NCBI RefSeq assembly: GCF_002890895.1
Contig: NZ_POUL01000007.1
Span: forward strand, 141,859-205,858
Direction of reading: 5' to 3'
From: Stutzerimonas stutzeri
Lineage (GTDB): Bacteria > Pseudomonadota > Gammaproteobacteria > Pseudomonadales > Pseudomonadaceae
Length of the DNA: 64,000 nt
Numbering within the stretch: the first letter of the stretch is position 1; each line of letters begins with the position of its first letter. Made by a program: the position numbers and the translations under genes. Below the pieces are notes generated by a model. The model saw nothing but the letters and a program-made list of their open reading frames with translations, made no database searches and was not told the origin of the DNA. Positions 35,969 through 44,807 of the stretch are shown one piece after another.

Positions 35969-37144
35969 TCAAGAAACCTTGCGCATCTGCATAAGTTCGC
36001 CGCCCGGCGCCCACTGGTAACCGGCCGATACGATGTTCGGCGCGATACCTTCGGAATTGAGCTGGGCGCGGTAGTCCAGGGAGTTCTGCGGCTCCTGGCT
36101 CTTGTCGACGTACTCGGTGCCGCTGGTGCGCAGGTTGACCTCGGCTGCGAGGACTTGACGGACAAACTCACGCTGGCTCTTGAACTCGATCATCTTCGGC
36201 AGCGGACCTCCGAGGATTTCCGCTGGATCACGGCGCTCCAGCTTCTTGAAATACTCGCAAGCGATATTCAAATGGCCCAATTCGTAATCGAGGAAGCGTT
36301 CCCACAACGCCTTGATGCGAGGGTTGGTTTCCTGCTCGGCGCAGCTGGCGTAGGCATAGACTTCCATCGCCTCGTGCACCAGCCACTTCTCCATGAAGGA
36401 TTCCTGCGGGTCGGCCAGCGAGCCGTACTGGGTGACATGCTGCTCTTCGACCGAAGCGATCTCGGCATAGAGCTGACGCGCCAGCGGATCGGCGAACAGC
36501 GGGCCGATGTTCATGTAGTAGTCGTGGGTCTGGTACTCGGCTGCAGTGATCATTGCTGCATGGATCTTGGTGATCAGTGCAGCCTGCTCTTTCTCGTAGC
36601 TTTCGCGCAGGTCATTGTCCGGATGACGATGATGCTCGGAGGTCTGCCGACCCGGCACGATGTCGGTGTAGCCCTGGAGGATGTTGTTCGCATCCTTGCC
36701 TTCGAGGCGATCGAGCATCGCGGAATAGCGGTACAGGTGATCGAAATCTTCCAGCAGACCGAAGCGATAGGTCTGCGCCTGATAAGGGTCGGGCTCGGTC
36801 TGGGCGACGGCGGCAGTCACCTCGATGGCGACCTGCTCGTAGGCAACCGTGGTTTCCAGCGGCGAGTGGTCGGCGGAGATCAGCCAGTTGACCATGGTCG
36901 CCTGATGCTGCTCGACGCGACGGATCTCGGCGAGCGGGCCACGTAGCTGTCCGGTGATCCGCGCAATGCCGTGCTTGAGGCGCAGCGCATCGGTTTCGAT
37001 CCCGTTCATCAGGATGATCCGCACGCGGGTGAACGCATCGTCATCCAGCTTGCTGATCGGCTTGCCCGCCATCTCTTTCCAGGTGAACTTCTGCTTTTCA
37101 AGGGGCGTGCCCTTGTTATCGAGGATGCCGGTTAGGTTATCCAT
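35969..37144 (-). CDS. Long ferritin-like helical protein (first gene of a two-gene operon), unknown function
   Basis: This 391-residue protein has an apparent ferritin-like module at residues 190-300: E203 (AAEYQTHDYY), E233xxH236 (SVEEQHVTQ), E261 (HEAMEVYAY) and E288xxH291 (DYELGHLNIA). An earlier helical region (50-140, with AYEQVAIEV and LLEDFDHLYRY) could be a second, degenerate four-helix unit. No signal peptide or membrane segment is seen. ATG 37144 has a perfect GGAGG. It is 12 bases from the shorter ferritin-like gene, so the two are likely partners. I do not recognise a named family. Confidence 0.8.
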   Translation of the reverse strand: MDNLTGILDNKGTPLEKQKFTWKEMAGKPISKLDDDAFTRVRIILMNGIETDALRLKHGIARITGQLRGPLAEIRRVEQHQATMVNWLISADHSPLETTVAYEQVAIEVTAAVAQTEPDPYQAQTYRFGLLEDFDHLYRYSAMLDRLEGKDANNILQGYTDIVPGRQTSEHHRHPDNDLRESYEKEQAALITKIHAAMITAAEYQTHDYYMNIGPLFADPLARQLYAEIASVEEQHVTQYGSLADPQESFMEKWLVHEAMEVYAYASCAEQETNPRIKALWERFLDYELGHLNIACEYFKKLERRDPAEILGGPLPKMIEFKSQREFVRQVLAAEVNLRTSGTEYVDKSQEPQNSLDYRAQLNSEGIAPNIVSAGYQWAPGGELMQMRKVS

Positions 37145-37396
37145 GGAGCCTCCGTTTAAACGGCTTGTATTGGCTGGACGTACAGATTCGTACGGCCAAA
37201 TCACGGGTCAGGCTGGGCTGACGGTCTAGAAAATGGACGGAGGCAAGCGGAGAACAATTCCGTGAAACCTGGTGCGAACATGCAAGGACTCGACAAGCGG
37301 CAGCGCCCAACCCCTTCGAACAGGCTCCGATTCAGCGCAGCGTGATCAGCCGCCACGCCTTGCCGCATCGCGCTTCAAACGAAGCGGCGAGGGGTT

Positions 37397-38461
37397 TCAG
37401 CGGAGCGCGTCCAGTTGCCGTTTCCGCTCGTCGGCAGGCAGGCGACCCAAGGACGCCACGGCGGCATAGAAGCGCGGCCAATCGCCGCCGACCTGCTCGT
37501 ATAACGCGGCGAAGGCAGGCACCCATTGGTCATAGAGGCCAAACGGAACCAGGCTGGCATTGTTCAGCGGCTGGTTCATCCAGCGATCGAAGCGGTCGTC
37601 GCCTTTCCACGGGCCGTCGCGCAGCTGCAGATAGGTCTGCCGCATGCGCATGAACTCGTCACGTTTGGCAGCGCGCATCGCGGATTCGCTCAGGTCGGAC
37701 GCGTAAATCACGGCCAATCGATCGCGGGTCGCCAGGGCCAGCTTGCTGAGGTCGGCGTAATGCTTGCGCGCGGTCTCGTTCGGCGCTGGCAGGCCACGGC
37801 TGGCACGCCACTGCCGCAGCCCTTCGCGCTCGACAAAGGAGGCAAAGGATTCGTTGAACGCCGTGTCGTCAGCGACATACAGCTGCTGATGCGCCAGCTC
37901 GTGGAAGATCAGCCCGGCCAGGCGATCATCGTCCCAGCGCAGCATCGAGCTGAGCAGCGGATCGTCGAACCAGCCCAGGGTCGAATAGGCCGGTACGCCG
38001 GACACCAGCGTGTCGTAGCCCTCGGCTTGCATCAGCGCCGCGGCGCCGCGAGCGCGACCCTGCTGGTAGTAGCCGCGATAGGCCACACAACCGGCTATCG
38101 GAAAGCACTGGGTCCGCTGCTCCACCGAAAACTCCTCGGCGACGAACAGATTCCACATCACATACGGCCGCTGGATCTCGGCGTAAACCCGATAACTCTG
38201 GTTGTCCGGGAGTGCCAGCGCATCGCTGGCGAAGCCTCTGGCCTGCAGGGCGAGGGCCAGTCGCTGACGCAACTGCGGTGCGCGTTGCGGATCGTCGACG
38301 ATTGCCACAATGGGCTCGCGCTGGCGCAGCAGCTCGAGCTGACCGACCGCCAGTTGCCCGTAATAGCTGCTGCAACCAGTCAGACCTACCGCCAGCAGCA
38401 GGGGAACCCAGCGCAATATTCGGTTGTCGACTGCGGCGATTTTCGGCTTCGACCTGAACAC
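37397..38461 (-). CDS. Lipoprotein aminopeptidase-type metalloprotease (COG4324)
   Basis: This 354-residue protein has a lipoprotein signal (WVPLLLAVGLTGCSSYYG; lipobox LTGC). The zinc site is HELAH with a downstream Glu (GLIFHELAHQQLYVAD, then NESFASFVEREG), the gluzincin pattern. It matches the predicted aminopeptidase family COG4324 (PF10023). It should be anchored in the outer or inner membrane facing the periplasm. Its substrates are unknown. It is divergent from two small lipoprotein genes. Confidence 0.88.
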   Translation of the reverse strand: MFRSKPKIAAVDNRILRWVPLLLAVGLTGCSSYYGQLAVGQLELLRQREPIVAIVDDPQRAPQLRQRLALALQARGFASDALALPDNQSYRVYAEIQRPYVMWNLFVAEEFSVEQRTQCFPIAGCVAYRGYYQQGRARGAAALMQAEGYDTLVSGVPAYSTLGWFDDPLLSSMLRWDDDRLAGLIFHELAHQQLYVADDTAFNESFASFVEREGLRQWRASRGLPAPNETARKHYADLSKLALATRDRLAVIYASDLSESAMRAAKRDEFMRMRQTYLQLRDGPWKGDDRFDRWMNQPLNNASLVPFGLYDQWVPAFAALYEQVGGDWPRFYAAVASLGRLPADERKRQLDALR

Positions 38462-38586
38462 ACGCTGACCTGTCTGCTGGCCCCACGGGGCGATGCGCTG
38501 AGCCTACAACGAGTTCGAAGCCCACCCAAACACCGAACATGCCGGTGCCAAATCGCCAGGCCGCTACCGATCGGAGATCCAGTTAC

Positions 38587-39012
38587 ATGCGAATCCTGAT
38601 GCTTGTTGTTGCGCTATCCAGCCTTGGCGGCTGCGCCTTGTGGATGCCCCAGCCCGATCCGAACCAGGCCTGGATCGATCTTGATCCCCACGGAGAAACC
38701 GAATTGATGGCCGTGGCGGTCGATGAACGACCGCTGAAGGATGATCGCTACTTTCAGGTCGCCCCCGGCAGCCATCAGCTGGGTATGCGCTATCGCTTCG
38801 AAGTCGGCCCGGCTGATGTGGGTCGTGACAGCGAAGCGCTGGCACGCGACTGCCGCCTGACCCTGAGTTATGACAGCTTCAACGCCGGGGCGCGCTATCG
38901 ACTGGTGGCCGGCGGCTACGGTTTCCGCCCCTGGGCCAAGCTGTACGACCAGCATGACCGCATGCTGGCCAAGGCCACCGAGCGCGGCTGCGGCGGGGTC
39001 GCGACCCGCTAG
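38587..39012 (+). CDS. Small lipoprotein, paralogue of the next gene
   Basis: This 141-residue protein has a lipoprotein signal (MRILMLVVALSSLGGCALW; lipobox LGGC). Its mature part shares a clear pattern with the following gene: DPNQAWIDL, RYFQVAPGSHQLGMRYRFEV, CRLTLSYDSFNAGARYRL and the KLYDQHDRMLAKA end. Two further Cys (in DCRL and RGCGG) may form a disulfide. I start it at ATG 38587; the open frame begins earlier without a signal-like sequence. Function unknown. Confidence 0.82.
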   Translation: MRILMLVVALSSLGGCALWMPQPDPNQAWIDLDPHGETELMAVAVDERPLKDDRYFQVAPGSHQLGMRYRFEVGPADVGRDSEALARDCRLTLSYDSFNAGARYRLVAGGYGFRPWAKLYDQHDRMLAKATERGCGGVATR

Positions 39013-39133
39013 CGTTTCGGTAGTGAACCGTTCTGTTGCGGTGCAGTCGTTGAAAAAGTGCCGAAGGTGGCTCAGGCTCATTGGCTGACCGCGACAGCAG
39101 AGGCTGATCCTGCGGTTATCCGGAGGATTCATC

Positions 39134-39544
39134 ATGCGTCTGTTCATCGCTCCAATGCTGGCGCTCGGCCTGATCGGCTGTGCCGGCCCCCTGCCTGCAC
39201 CTGATCCGGACATGGCCTGGGTCGAGCTGAGCGCCCAACCCAGCGACATCTTCATGTCCGACCAACTGGACGGCGAGCGCACGCCAGACGGTCGCTATTT
39301 CCAGGTCAGCCCCGGTGCACATGAACTCGAGGCACGCTACGAATTCGAAATCAGTAGCGGTGGCTTCGGCGATTTCGGCGACACCCAGTACCTGCGCTGC
39401 ACCCTGGTGATCAACTACGACGATTTCCAGCCCGGACGGCGCTATCTGTTCCAGGCCCGCTCGCTGGGCTTCACCCCACAAGGCTGGCTGCGCGACGAAG
39501 ACCGTAATGTCCTGGCGCGCGCCGAGGCCGAGCACTGCTACTGA
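39134..39544 (+). CDS. Small lipoprotein, paralogue of the previous gene
   Basis: This 136-residue protein has a lipoprotein signal (MRLFIAPMLALGLIGCAGPL; lipobox LIGC). Corresponding segments are DPDMAWVEL, RYFQVSPGAHELEARYEFEI, CTLVINYDDFQPGRRYLF and LRDEDRNVLARAEAEHC, so the two genes arose by tandem duplication and have diverged widely. Two mature Cys are conserved in position between them. GGAGG lies upstream of ATG 39134. Function unknown. Confidence 0.83.
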   Translation: MRLFIAPMLALGLIGCAGPLPAPDPDMAWVELSAQPSDIFMSDQLDGERTPDGRYFQVSPGAHELEARYEFEISSGGFGDFGDTQYLRCTLVINYDDFQPGRRYLFQARSLGFTPQGWLRDEDRNVLARAEAEHCY

Positions 39545-39569
39545 GCAGCCGTCAGCAAAGAGGTAGACG

Positions 39570-40565
39570 ATGTCCCGTATCGAACACACCCGTTTCTCCA
39601 CCCTCGACCTGGCGCCGATCCGCGATGACGGCGATGCCGGTCTGGCCCTGCGCAACTCGCTGGCGCTGGCCCAGCACGTGGAGAAGCTCGGCTTCGAGCG
39701 CTTCTGGGTCGCCGAGCACCACAACATGGACGGCATCGCCAGCGCCGCCACGTCCGTGCTGATCGGCTATCTGGCGTCCGGCACGTCGCGGATTCGCCTG
39801 GGCGCTGGCGGCGTCATGCTGCCCAACCATGCGCCGCTGGTGGTCGCCGAACAGTTCGGCACGCTGGAAGCACTCTATCCGGGTCGGATCGAATTGGGTC
39901 TGGGTCGCGCGCCGGGCGCCGATCAGTTCACCGCCCACGCCTTGCGCCGCGACCGCATGGGCAATGCCGATGACTTTCCGGCCGATGTGGAAGAACTGCA
40001 GATGCTGCTCGGCCCGCGCCAGCCCAACCAGCGGGTCATCGCCATGCCAGGCATGGGCAGCAACGTGCCGATCTGGCTGCTCGGCTCGAGCCTGTTCAGC
40101 GCTCAGCTGGCGGCGGCCAAGGGCTTGCCTTACGCCTTCGCCTCGCATTTCGCGCCGCGCTACATGCACGAGGCGATTCGTCTGTATCGCGAGAACTTCC
40201 GCCCCTCCGAGGTGCTGGACAAGCCCTACGTGATGCTCGGCGTGCCGCTGATGGCCGCCGATACCGACGAGCAGGCCGAATACCTGGCCACCACCGCCTA
40301 CCAGCGCATCCTTGCCCTGATCCGTGGCCAGAGCCTGGTGCTGGTGCCGCCGGTCACCAGCATGCAGGGCAAGTGGCTGCCCCATGAGCAGGACGCTGTC
40401 GGCAGCTTCCTTGGTATGGCCCTGATCGGCGGGCCGGAAAAGATCCGCGCGCGGCTGGAGATCCTTCTGGAGCAGACAGCGGCCGATGAACTGATCTTTA
40501 CCTGCGACCTCTACGAAACCGCCGACCGCCACCGCGCCTTCGACATCCTCGCCGGGTTGCGTTGA
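39570..40565 (+). CDS. LLM class flavin-dependent oxidoreductase (luciferase-like)
   Basis: This 331-residue TIM-barrel protein has the family's N-terminal pattern [22 protein letters not shown], the [38 protein letters not shown] block (shortened here as [14 protein letters not shown]) and [10 protein letters not shown]. It matches the FMN-dependent group 1 LLM family of unspecified substrate. It starts 25 bases after the lipoprotein gene behind AGAGG. It is cytoplasmic. Confidence 0.88.
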   Translation: MSRIEHTRFSTLDLAPIRDDGDAGLALRNSLALAQHVEKLGFERFWVAEHHNMDGIASAATSVLIGYLASGTSRIRLGAGGVMLPNHAPLVVAEQFGTLEALYPGRIELGLGRAPGADQFTAHALRRDRMGNADDFPADVEELQMLLGPRQPNQRVIAMPGMGSNVPIWLLGSSLFSAQLAAAKGLPYAFASHFAPRYMHEAIRLYRENFRPSEVLDKPYVMLGVPLMAADTDEQAEYLATTAYQRILALIRGQSLVLVPPVTSMQGKWLPHEQDAVGSFLGMALIGGPEKIRARLEILLEQTAADELIFTCDLYETADRHRAFDILAGLR

Positions 40566-40674
40566 CCTAAAGAGCGCATCGAGGCAATACCGATCGCTCC
40601 GAACACTCTGCGACAACGTTCCACAGCAAAGGCTTGTAAGCGCGACGCAAGCGCACAGCTCTGCGCCGGCCTCT

Positions 40675-40697
40675 CAACGAGGCCGGCAGCCGACGCC
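40675..40697. terminator. Strong GC hairpin between the LLM oxidoreductase and antiporter genes
   Basis: GCCGGCCTC (40675-40683) pairs with GAGGCCGGC (40689-40697) around TCAAC. It lacks a T-tract, so intrinsic termination is uncertain. It lies 110 bases after the oxidoreductase stop. Confidence 0.4.
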
Positions 40698-40821
40698 CCT
40701 TGCGCGCCTGGGCCAGCGGCCGCCCCGCTCGACGAACGCAGCTGAACCCCGTCCAGCCGCGTCGATCAAACCAACAGCTTATGCGTACTTCGGCGCGTCA
40801 CGCTTGTTTGCGGAAGACTGA

Positions 40822-42186
40822 ATGAATTTTCTTGAATGGATGGCCGTGCTCGGCATCCTGCTGCTGATCCTAGCCCTGGCATCGGCCTACCTGCGCTGGC
40901 TGCCGGTCACTACCTCATTGATCTATCTGGGCTTCGGTCTGCTCATCGGCCAGCTCGGCGTCGGCTTGTGGGAGATGGAGTTCATTCACATCGCCAGCTG
41001 GATGGAGCACCTCACCGAAATCGCGGTGCTGGTGTCCCTGTTCGTCAGCGGGCTCAAACTGCGCATGCCGCTGGGTCATGCGGCTTGGAAAGGCGCCTAC
41101 ATTCTCGCCGGCCCGGTGATGCTCGCCTGCATCGCGGGTGTTGCCGCCCTCTGCCATTACCTGCTCGGGCTCAGCTGGGGCATCTCAGTGTTGATCGGTG
41201 CCATCCTTGCCCCCACGGACCCCGTGCTCGCCAGCCTGGTGCAGGTGAGCAACTCACGCGACAGTGATCACGTGCGCTATGGCCTGTCCGGCGAAGCCGG
41301 GTTCAACGATGGCACGGCCTTCCCTTTCGTAGTGTTCGGTTTGCTGCTGATCGAACAGGAAACCATGGCCACCGGCTGGGTCAGCGAATGGGCGTTGCAT
41401 CGACTGGTCTGGGCGGTGCCGGCCGGGTTGGGCTTTGGCTATCTGCTCGGGCGTTTGATCGGCAGGCTGGCGATCTTCCTGCGCGCTCGGCACGCCGATA
41501 CGTCCATGTCGCCGAATGATTCGCTGGCGCTGGCGCTGATCGCGCTGGCCTATGTTGGCGCCGAGCTGATCGGCGCTTGGGGCTTTCTTGCGGTATTCGC
41601 AGCCGGCCTGGGGCTGCGCCACGCGGAAAAAGACGCCGCGGACGAATCGGAAACGCCGTCCGAGGAGCTGATCGCCCACGCCGTGCCGCATATGGCAGAG
41701 GGCGGCATGATGCCACGCGAACTGCCGCTCGAAAGCGACAAGATCGCCGAGCCCAAGGTCGCGGCCGGGGTCATGGTGGGTGACATCCTGACCTTCGGCG
41801 GGCAGCTGGAGCGCAGCCTGGAAGTGCTGCTGGTGACCATTCTCGGAGTGTTGGTCTCGGTGCACTGGGACTGGCGCGCTGTGCCTCTGGCGCTGGCGCT
41901 GTTCATGGTGATCCGGCCGCTCAGTGTGTGGCTGTTGATACCGCACCGCTACCTGGACCGGACCCAGCGCCTGACCGTCGGCTGGTTCGGCATTCGGGGG
42001 ATCGGCAGCCTGTACTACCTGAGCTACGCGGTCACCCACGGCCTGTTGCCGGAAGAGGCCGAAGCGATCATTCCGCTGGTGATTTCAGTGGTGGTGTTGA
42101 GCATCGTCGCGCACGGGCTGAGTACTCAACCATTGCTGCGACGTTACGAACGCAGCCGCGGCCAGTCGCCAACGGATCACGCCTGA
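40822..42186 (+). CDS. Cation:proton antiporter (CPA1, NhaP-like)
   Basis: This 454-residue inner-membrane protein has about twelve helices. CPA1 hallmarks include GAILAPTDPVLASLVQ (unwound TM4 with TD) and the ND site in GEAGFNDGTAFPFVVFGLLL. A cytoplasmic loop near residues 270-315 is acidic and may be regulatory (KDAADESETPSEELIAH). It exchanges Na+ or K+ for protons; ion choice cannot be read here. It has its own 256-base upstream region, in which I see no operator. Confidence 0.9.
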   Translation: MNFLEWMAVLGILLLILALASAYLRWLPVTTSLIYLGFGLLIGQLGVGLWEMEFIHIASWMEHLTEIAVLVSLFVSGLKLRMPLGHAAWKGAYILAGPVMLACIAGVAALCHYLLGLSWGISVLIGAILAPTDPVLASLVQVSNSRDSDHVRYGLSGEAGFNDGTAFPFVVFGLLLIEQETMATGWVSEWALHRLVWAVPAGLGFGYLLGRLIGRLAIFLRARHADTSMSPNDSLALALIALAYVGAELIGAWGFLAVFAAGLGLRHAEKDAADESETPSEELIAHAVPHMAEGGMMPRELPLESDKIAEPKVAAGVMVGDILTFGGQLERSLEVLLVTILGVLVSVHWDWRAVPLALALFMVIRPLSVWLLIPHRYLDRTQRLTVGWFGIRGIGSLYYLSYAVTHGLLPEEAEAIIPLVISVVVLSIVAHGLSTQPLLRRYERSRGQSPTDHA

Positions 42187-42254
42187 CACGACGCGGCAGG
42201 CAGGCTCCCAGGCAGCTGGCTAAACAGCCGCTGCCGGGCCGCCCGGACGGCAGA

Positions 42255-42470
42255 TCAGCTGTTCGCGAGGCGGAAGCCGACCTTCATGGTGACCTGAAAA
42301 TGGCCGACCTTGCCGTTTTCGACATGGCCGCGAATCTCGCCCACTTCGAACCACTCGACGTTCTGCAACTTGCTGCTGGCTTCAGCGATACCGTTCTGAA
42401 TCGCTTCATCAACGCTGTTGCGCGAAGAACCGACGATTTCAATCTTCTTGTACGTGTGATGATCCGACAT
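42255..42470 (-). CDS. Dodecin (small flavin-binding protein)
   Basis: This 71-residue protein forms a dodecameric flavin-storage shell in known dodecins. It has the compact beta-alpha-beta-beta pattern (HTYKKIEIVGSSRNSVDEAI, QNVEWFEVGEIRGHVENGKV, FQVTMKVGFRL) with the conserved Trp of the flavin stack (W39). ATG 42470 follows AAGGGGA. It stands alone, converging with the antiporter gene. Confidence 0.93.
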   Translation of the reverse strand: MSDHHTYKKIEIVGSSRNSVDEAIQNGIAEASSKLQNVEWFEVGEIRGHVENGKVGHFQVTMKVGFRLANS

Positions 42471-42610
42471 GAATAAATCCCCTTCTGGTCTGAGGAGCCT
42501 CCGCTCGGTAATAACGCGTCCTGTTCATTGAGGCCCGCGAAGGGCCTCGGAAGTTCAGCGGAGCGGCCGATCCGCCGATGGCGGCCGGCGAATATCAGCA
42601 CCCACTACCT

Positions 42611-42637
42611 GGATAACTCGAAGGTTATCCGCGCGGC
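42611..42637. repeat. 27-bp palindromic repeat, copy 1
   Basis: GGATAAC-TCGAAG-GTTATCC followed by GCGCGGC. A near-identical copy sits at 42755-42781, so the two flank the REP pair between them. The unit forms a 7-bp hairpin. The 325 bases of 42471-42795 contain only these repeats and no gene. Confidence 0.8.
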
Positions 42638-42666
42638 AGCTTATCCGTGTTGATCGACGTACAGCC

Positions 42667-42729
42667 GTAGGGTGGGCTTCAGCCCACCGGAACGCTCGGC
42701 CCAAGTTGGTGGGCTGAAGCCCACCCTAC
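42667..42729. repeat. REP doublet (REPIN), GTAG heads outward
   Basis: A forward REP starts with GTAG at 42667 and forms GGTGGGCT-TC-AGCCCACC. A reverse copy (42708-42729) ends in CTAC. Both hairpins are identical to the two beside the RAYT gene at 54557-54616, but arranged the other way round. GTAG plus an imperfect palindrome is the standard REP signature linked to RAYT transposases. Confidence 0.88.
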
Positions 42730-42754
42730 GAGACTGCAGCGACACACGGCAGGT

Positions 42755-42781
42755 GGATAACTCGAAGCTTATCCACGCGGC
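42755..42781. repeat. 27-bp palindromic repeat, copy 2
   Basis: GGATAACTCGAAGCTTATCC followed by ACGCGGC; extended pairing GTGGATAA (42753-42760) with TTATCCAC (42769-42776). It is in the same orientation as copy 1 at 42611-42637. It lies just downstream of the KTSC gene stop and could act as that operon's 3' hairpin. Confidence 0.8.
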
Positions 42782-42795
42782 TCTTCCTGCCAGCG

Positions 42796-43011
42796 TCACT
42801 CGACCCGCCGATAGCGGTAATGCTGCGCCTTGAACACCTGGTTGAAATAACGCCCAAGGGAATCGGCCTGCAGCAACGCCTGGACCACTTCGGCCGGCAC
42901 CTGCTCGTAGCGGTACTGCGAGCCGTTATGAAACTCAACCTCCAACGCCTGCTCGTCCGGGTCGTAACCCAAGGCGCGCAGGCTGCTCGAATTCACCGCG
43001 ACCCGTTTCAT
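42796..43011 (-). CDS. KTSC domain-containing small protein
   Basis: This 71-residue protein matches KTSC: VNSSSLRALGYDPDEQALEV (the signature Lys-Thr-Ser-Cys is NSSS here), FHNGSQYRYEQVPAEVVQAL and LGRYFNQVFKAQHYRYRRVE. KTSC proteins are short and of unclear function. Its ATG overlaps the stop of the ABC exporter gene by four bases, so it is the last gene of the glycan operon. Its presence there may be incidental. Confidence 0.87.
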   Translation of the reverse strand: MKRVAVNSSSLRALGYDPDEQALEVEFHNGSQYRYEQVPAEVVQALLQADSLGRYFNQVFKAQHYRYRRVE

Positions 43012-44807
43012 AGCGCCGGATCGGGCTCATGCTTGAAGCCCTCGGCCTGCATCTTCCACAAGGCGTCGAAAGCACCGCCGCGGCTGCGCAGCTCCATCGG
43101 TGCGCCGTCTTCGATGATCAGTCCGTTGCGCAACACGATGATCCGGTCGAAGCCTGCCAGCGTCGACAACCGGTGCGCGACGGCCACCACGGTGCGGTTG
43201 TGCACCAGGCTGTTCAGGGCCGCCTGGATCTCCCCTTCCGACTGGGTATCCAGCGCCGAAGTCGCCTCGTCGAGGATGAGAATGGGCGCGTCCTTGAGAA
43301 AGGCGCGGGCGATACCCAGCCGCTGACGCTGGCCACCTGAGAGCATCACGCCGCGCTCGCCGACCAGCGTGTCGTAGCCCTGTGGCAGCTCGCGGATGAA
43401 GGCATCGCAGAAGGCGTGACGGGCCGCTTCCACCACGTCCTCGTCACTGGCCTCAGGGCGTCCGTAGCGGATGTTCTCGCGTATCGACCGGTTGAACAGC
43501 GCCGTTTCCTGCGGCACCACGGCAATCTTCTCGCGCAGGCTGTTCTGGCTGACGGAGCGTACATCCTGGCCATCAATGAGGATGCGCCCGGCATGCACAT
43601 CATCCAGGCGTTGCAGCAGCTGGATCAGCGTCGATTTGCCCGCACCGGACGGACCGACCACTCCGACCTTCTGCCCCGCCGGAATATGCAGGTTGAGGTG
43701 CTCGAAGATCATGCCGCGCTTGGGGTAGCCGAAACTGATGTCGTCGAAGGTGATGTCACCCTCGGCCAGCATCAGCTGGGTTTCCGGATCGTCCAGGCCG
43801 TGCGGTTGGACGATGATGCGCAGGGTGTCGTCGATGGCGCCGATCTGCTGAGTGGTGTCCACCAGCGCCAGCGCCAGATCCCGTGAGCCGTGGAGGATGC
43901 GGAAGGTCAACGCGCTGACCAGCACCACGTCACCGGCGGTCACCGAACCGTTCACCCACAGGCTGATCGCCCAGACCAGCATGCCCCCGGCCATCAGCGA
44001 CAGGCAGATGTCGTGGATAACGCGGGCCTTTTCCAGGTACATCCAGCTGCGCCGCTGGGCCTTGGCCTCGTAGCCGATCTCGTTGGCGAGGCGTTCCGCT
44101 TCACGGTCACGTGCGGAAAACGCCTTGATGGTCCAGACATTGGAGACCGCATCCACCAGCTCGCCGCCGACCCGTGCCGATTGCGCGGCGAAACGCTGAT
44201 GCTTGGTGCGGCCACGAATGCCGAAGCCGGTGATCAGTGCCGCGACGATGGCAACGAACAGGACCAACGCAACGGCCATGCGCCAATCGACGGTCAGCAG
44301 CACCACCACCGCGCCGATGAAGTCGACGATGGGCGGCACGATCTTCCAGGCCAGACCGCCATAGATCGCCCCTGCCGCGGCACCCAGGGCCGAGATACGG
44401 TTGCCCAGCGAACCGGCGAAGTGCTCGGTGAAGTAGCGCATCGGGTGGCCGGTCAGGTGCTTGAACAGGTCGACCCGGATGTCCACCACGCTCGCCACCA
44501 CCGTGCGGCAGCCGAGCCAACCGCCGAGGCGCCAGAAGATGTTTTCAACCACGATCAGGCCGATGAACAGCCCCAATGGAAACCATACGTCCGCCGCGCC
44601 CCGGTTGGCGCTGCCTTGCGCCATGGCATCGACCAGCAGCTTCATCCCGTACTGCACCGCCACCGCGCAGCTTGCCGCACCGACGATCAGAAGCAACAGC
44701 CCGCCGAAATGCCAGGGCCGTAAGCAGACGTAGTGCCACAGGAAGGCGACCGGGCGATCCGGCAGGAGCGGCACCCGCGGCGGTGTGCGCAGTGCCGGCG
44801 CGTTCAT
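43008..44807 (-). CDS. ABC exporter, fused permease and ATPase (MsbA/MdlB type)
   Basis: This 599-residue half-transporter has an N-terminal six-helix exporter domain (to about residue 320) and a C-terminal ATPase with Walker A GPSGAGKST, signature LSGGQRQR, Walker [14 protein letters not shown] and H-loop VAHRLSTL. Such proteins export lipids, peptides or glycoconjugates as dimers. No peptidase domain is present. Its ATG overlaps the stop of the GH1-like gene. In this operon the likely cargo is a glycoconjugate, an inference from neighbours. Confidence 0.93.
   Translation of the reverse strand: MNAPALRTPPRVPLLPDRPVAFLWHYVCLRPWHFGGLLLLIVGAASCAVAVQYGMKLLVDAMAQGSANRGAADVWFPLGLFIGLIVVENIFWRLGGWLGCRTVVASVVDIRVDLFKHLTGHPMRYFTEHFAGSLGNRISALGAAAGAIYGGLAWKIVPPIVDFIGAVVVLLTVDWRMAVALVLFVAIVAALITGFGIRGRTKHQRFAAQSARVGGELVDAVSNVWTIKAFSARDREAERLANEIGYEAKAQRRSWMYLEKARVIHDICLSLMAGGMLVWAISLWVNGSVTAGDVVLVSALTFRILHGSRDLALALVDTTQQIGAIDDTLRIIVQPHGLDDPETQLMLAEGDITFDDISFGYPKRGMIFEHLNLHIPAGQKVGVVGPSGAGKSTLIQLLQRLDDVHAGRILIDGQDVRSVSQNSLREKIAVVPQETALFNRSIRENIRYGRPEASDEDVVEAARHAFCDAFIRELPQGYDTLVGERGVMLSGGQRQRLGIARAFLKDAPILILDEATSALDTQSEGEIQAALNSLVHNRTVVAVAHRLSTLAGFDRIIVLRNGLIIEDGAPMELRSRGGAFDALWKMQAEGFKHEPDPAL

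Noticed and set aside
35234..37144. Encapsulin nanocompartment with ferritin-like cargo
   Set aside because: No encapsulin shell gene lies next to the pair, and I see no typical C-terminal targeting peptide.
42611..42781. CRISPR-like array
   Set aside because: There are only two copies of the 27-bp palindrome, the sequence between is a REP doublet, and no cas genes are present.
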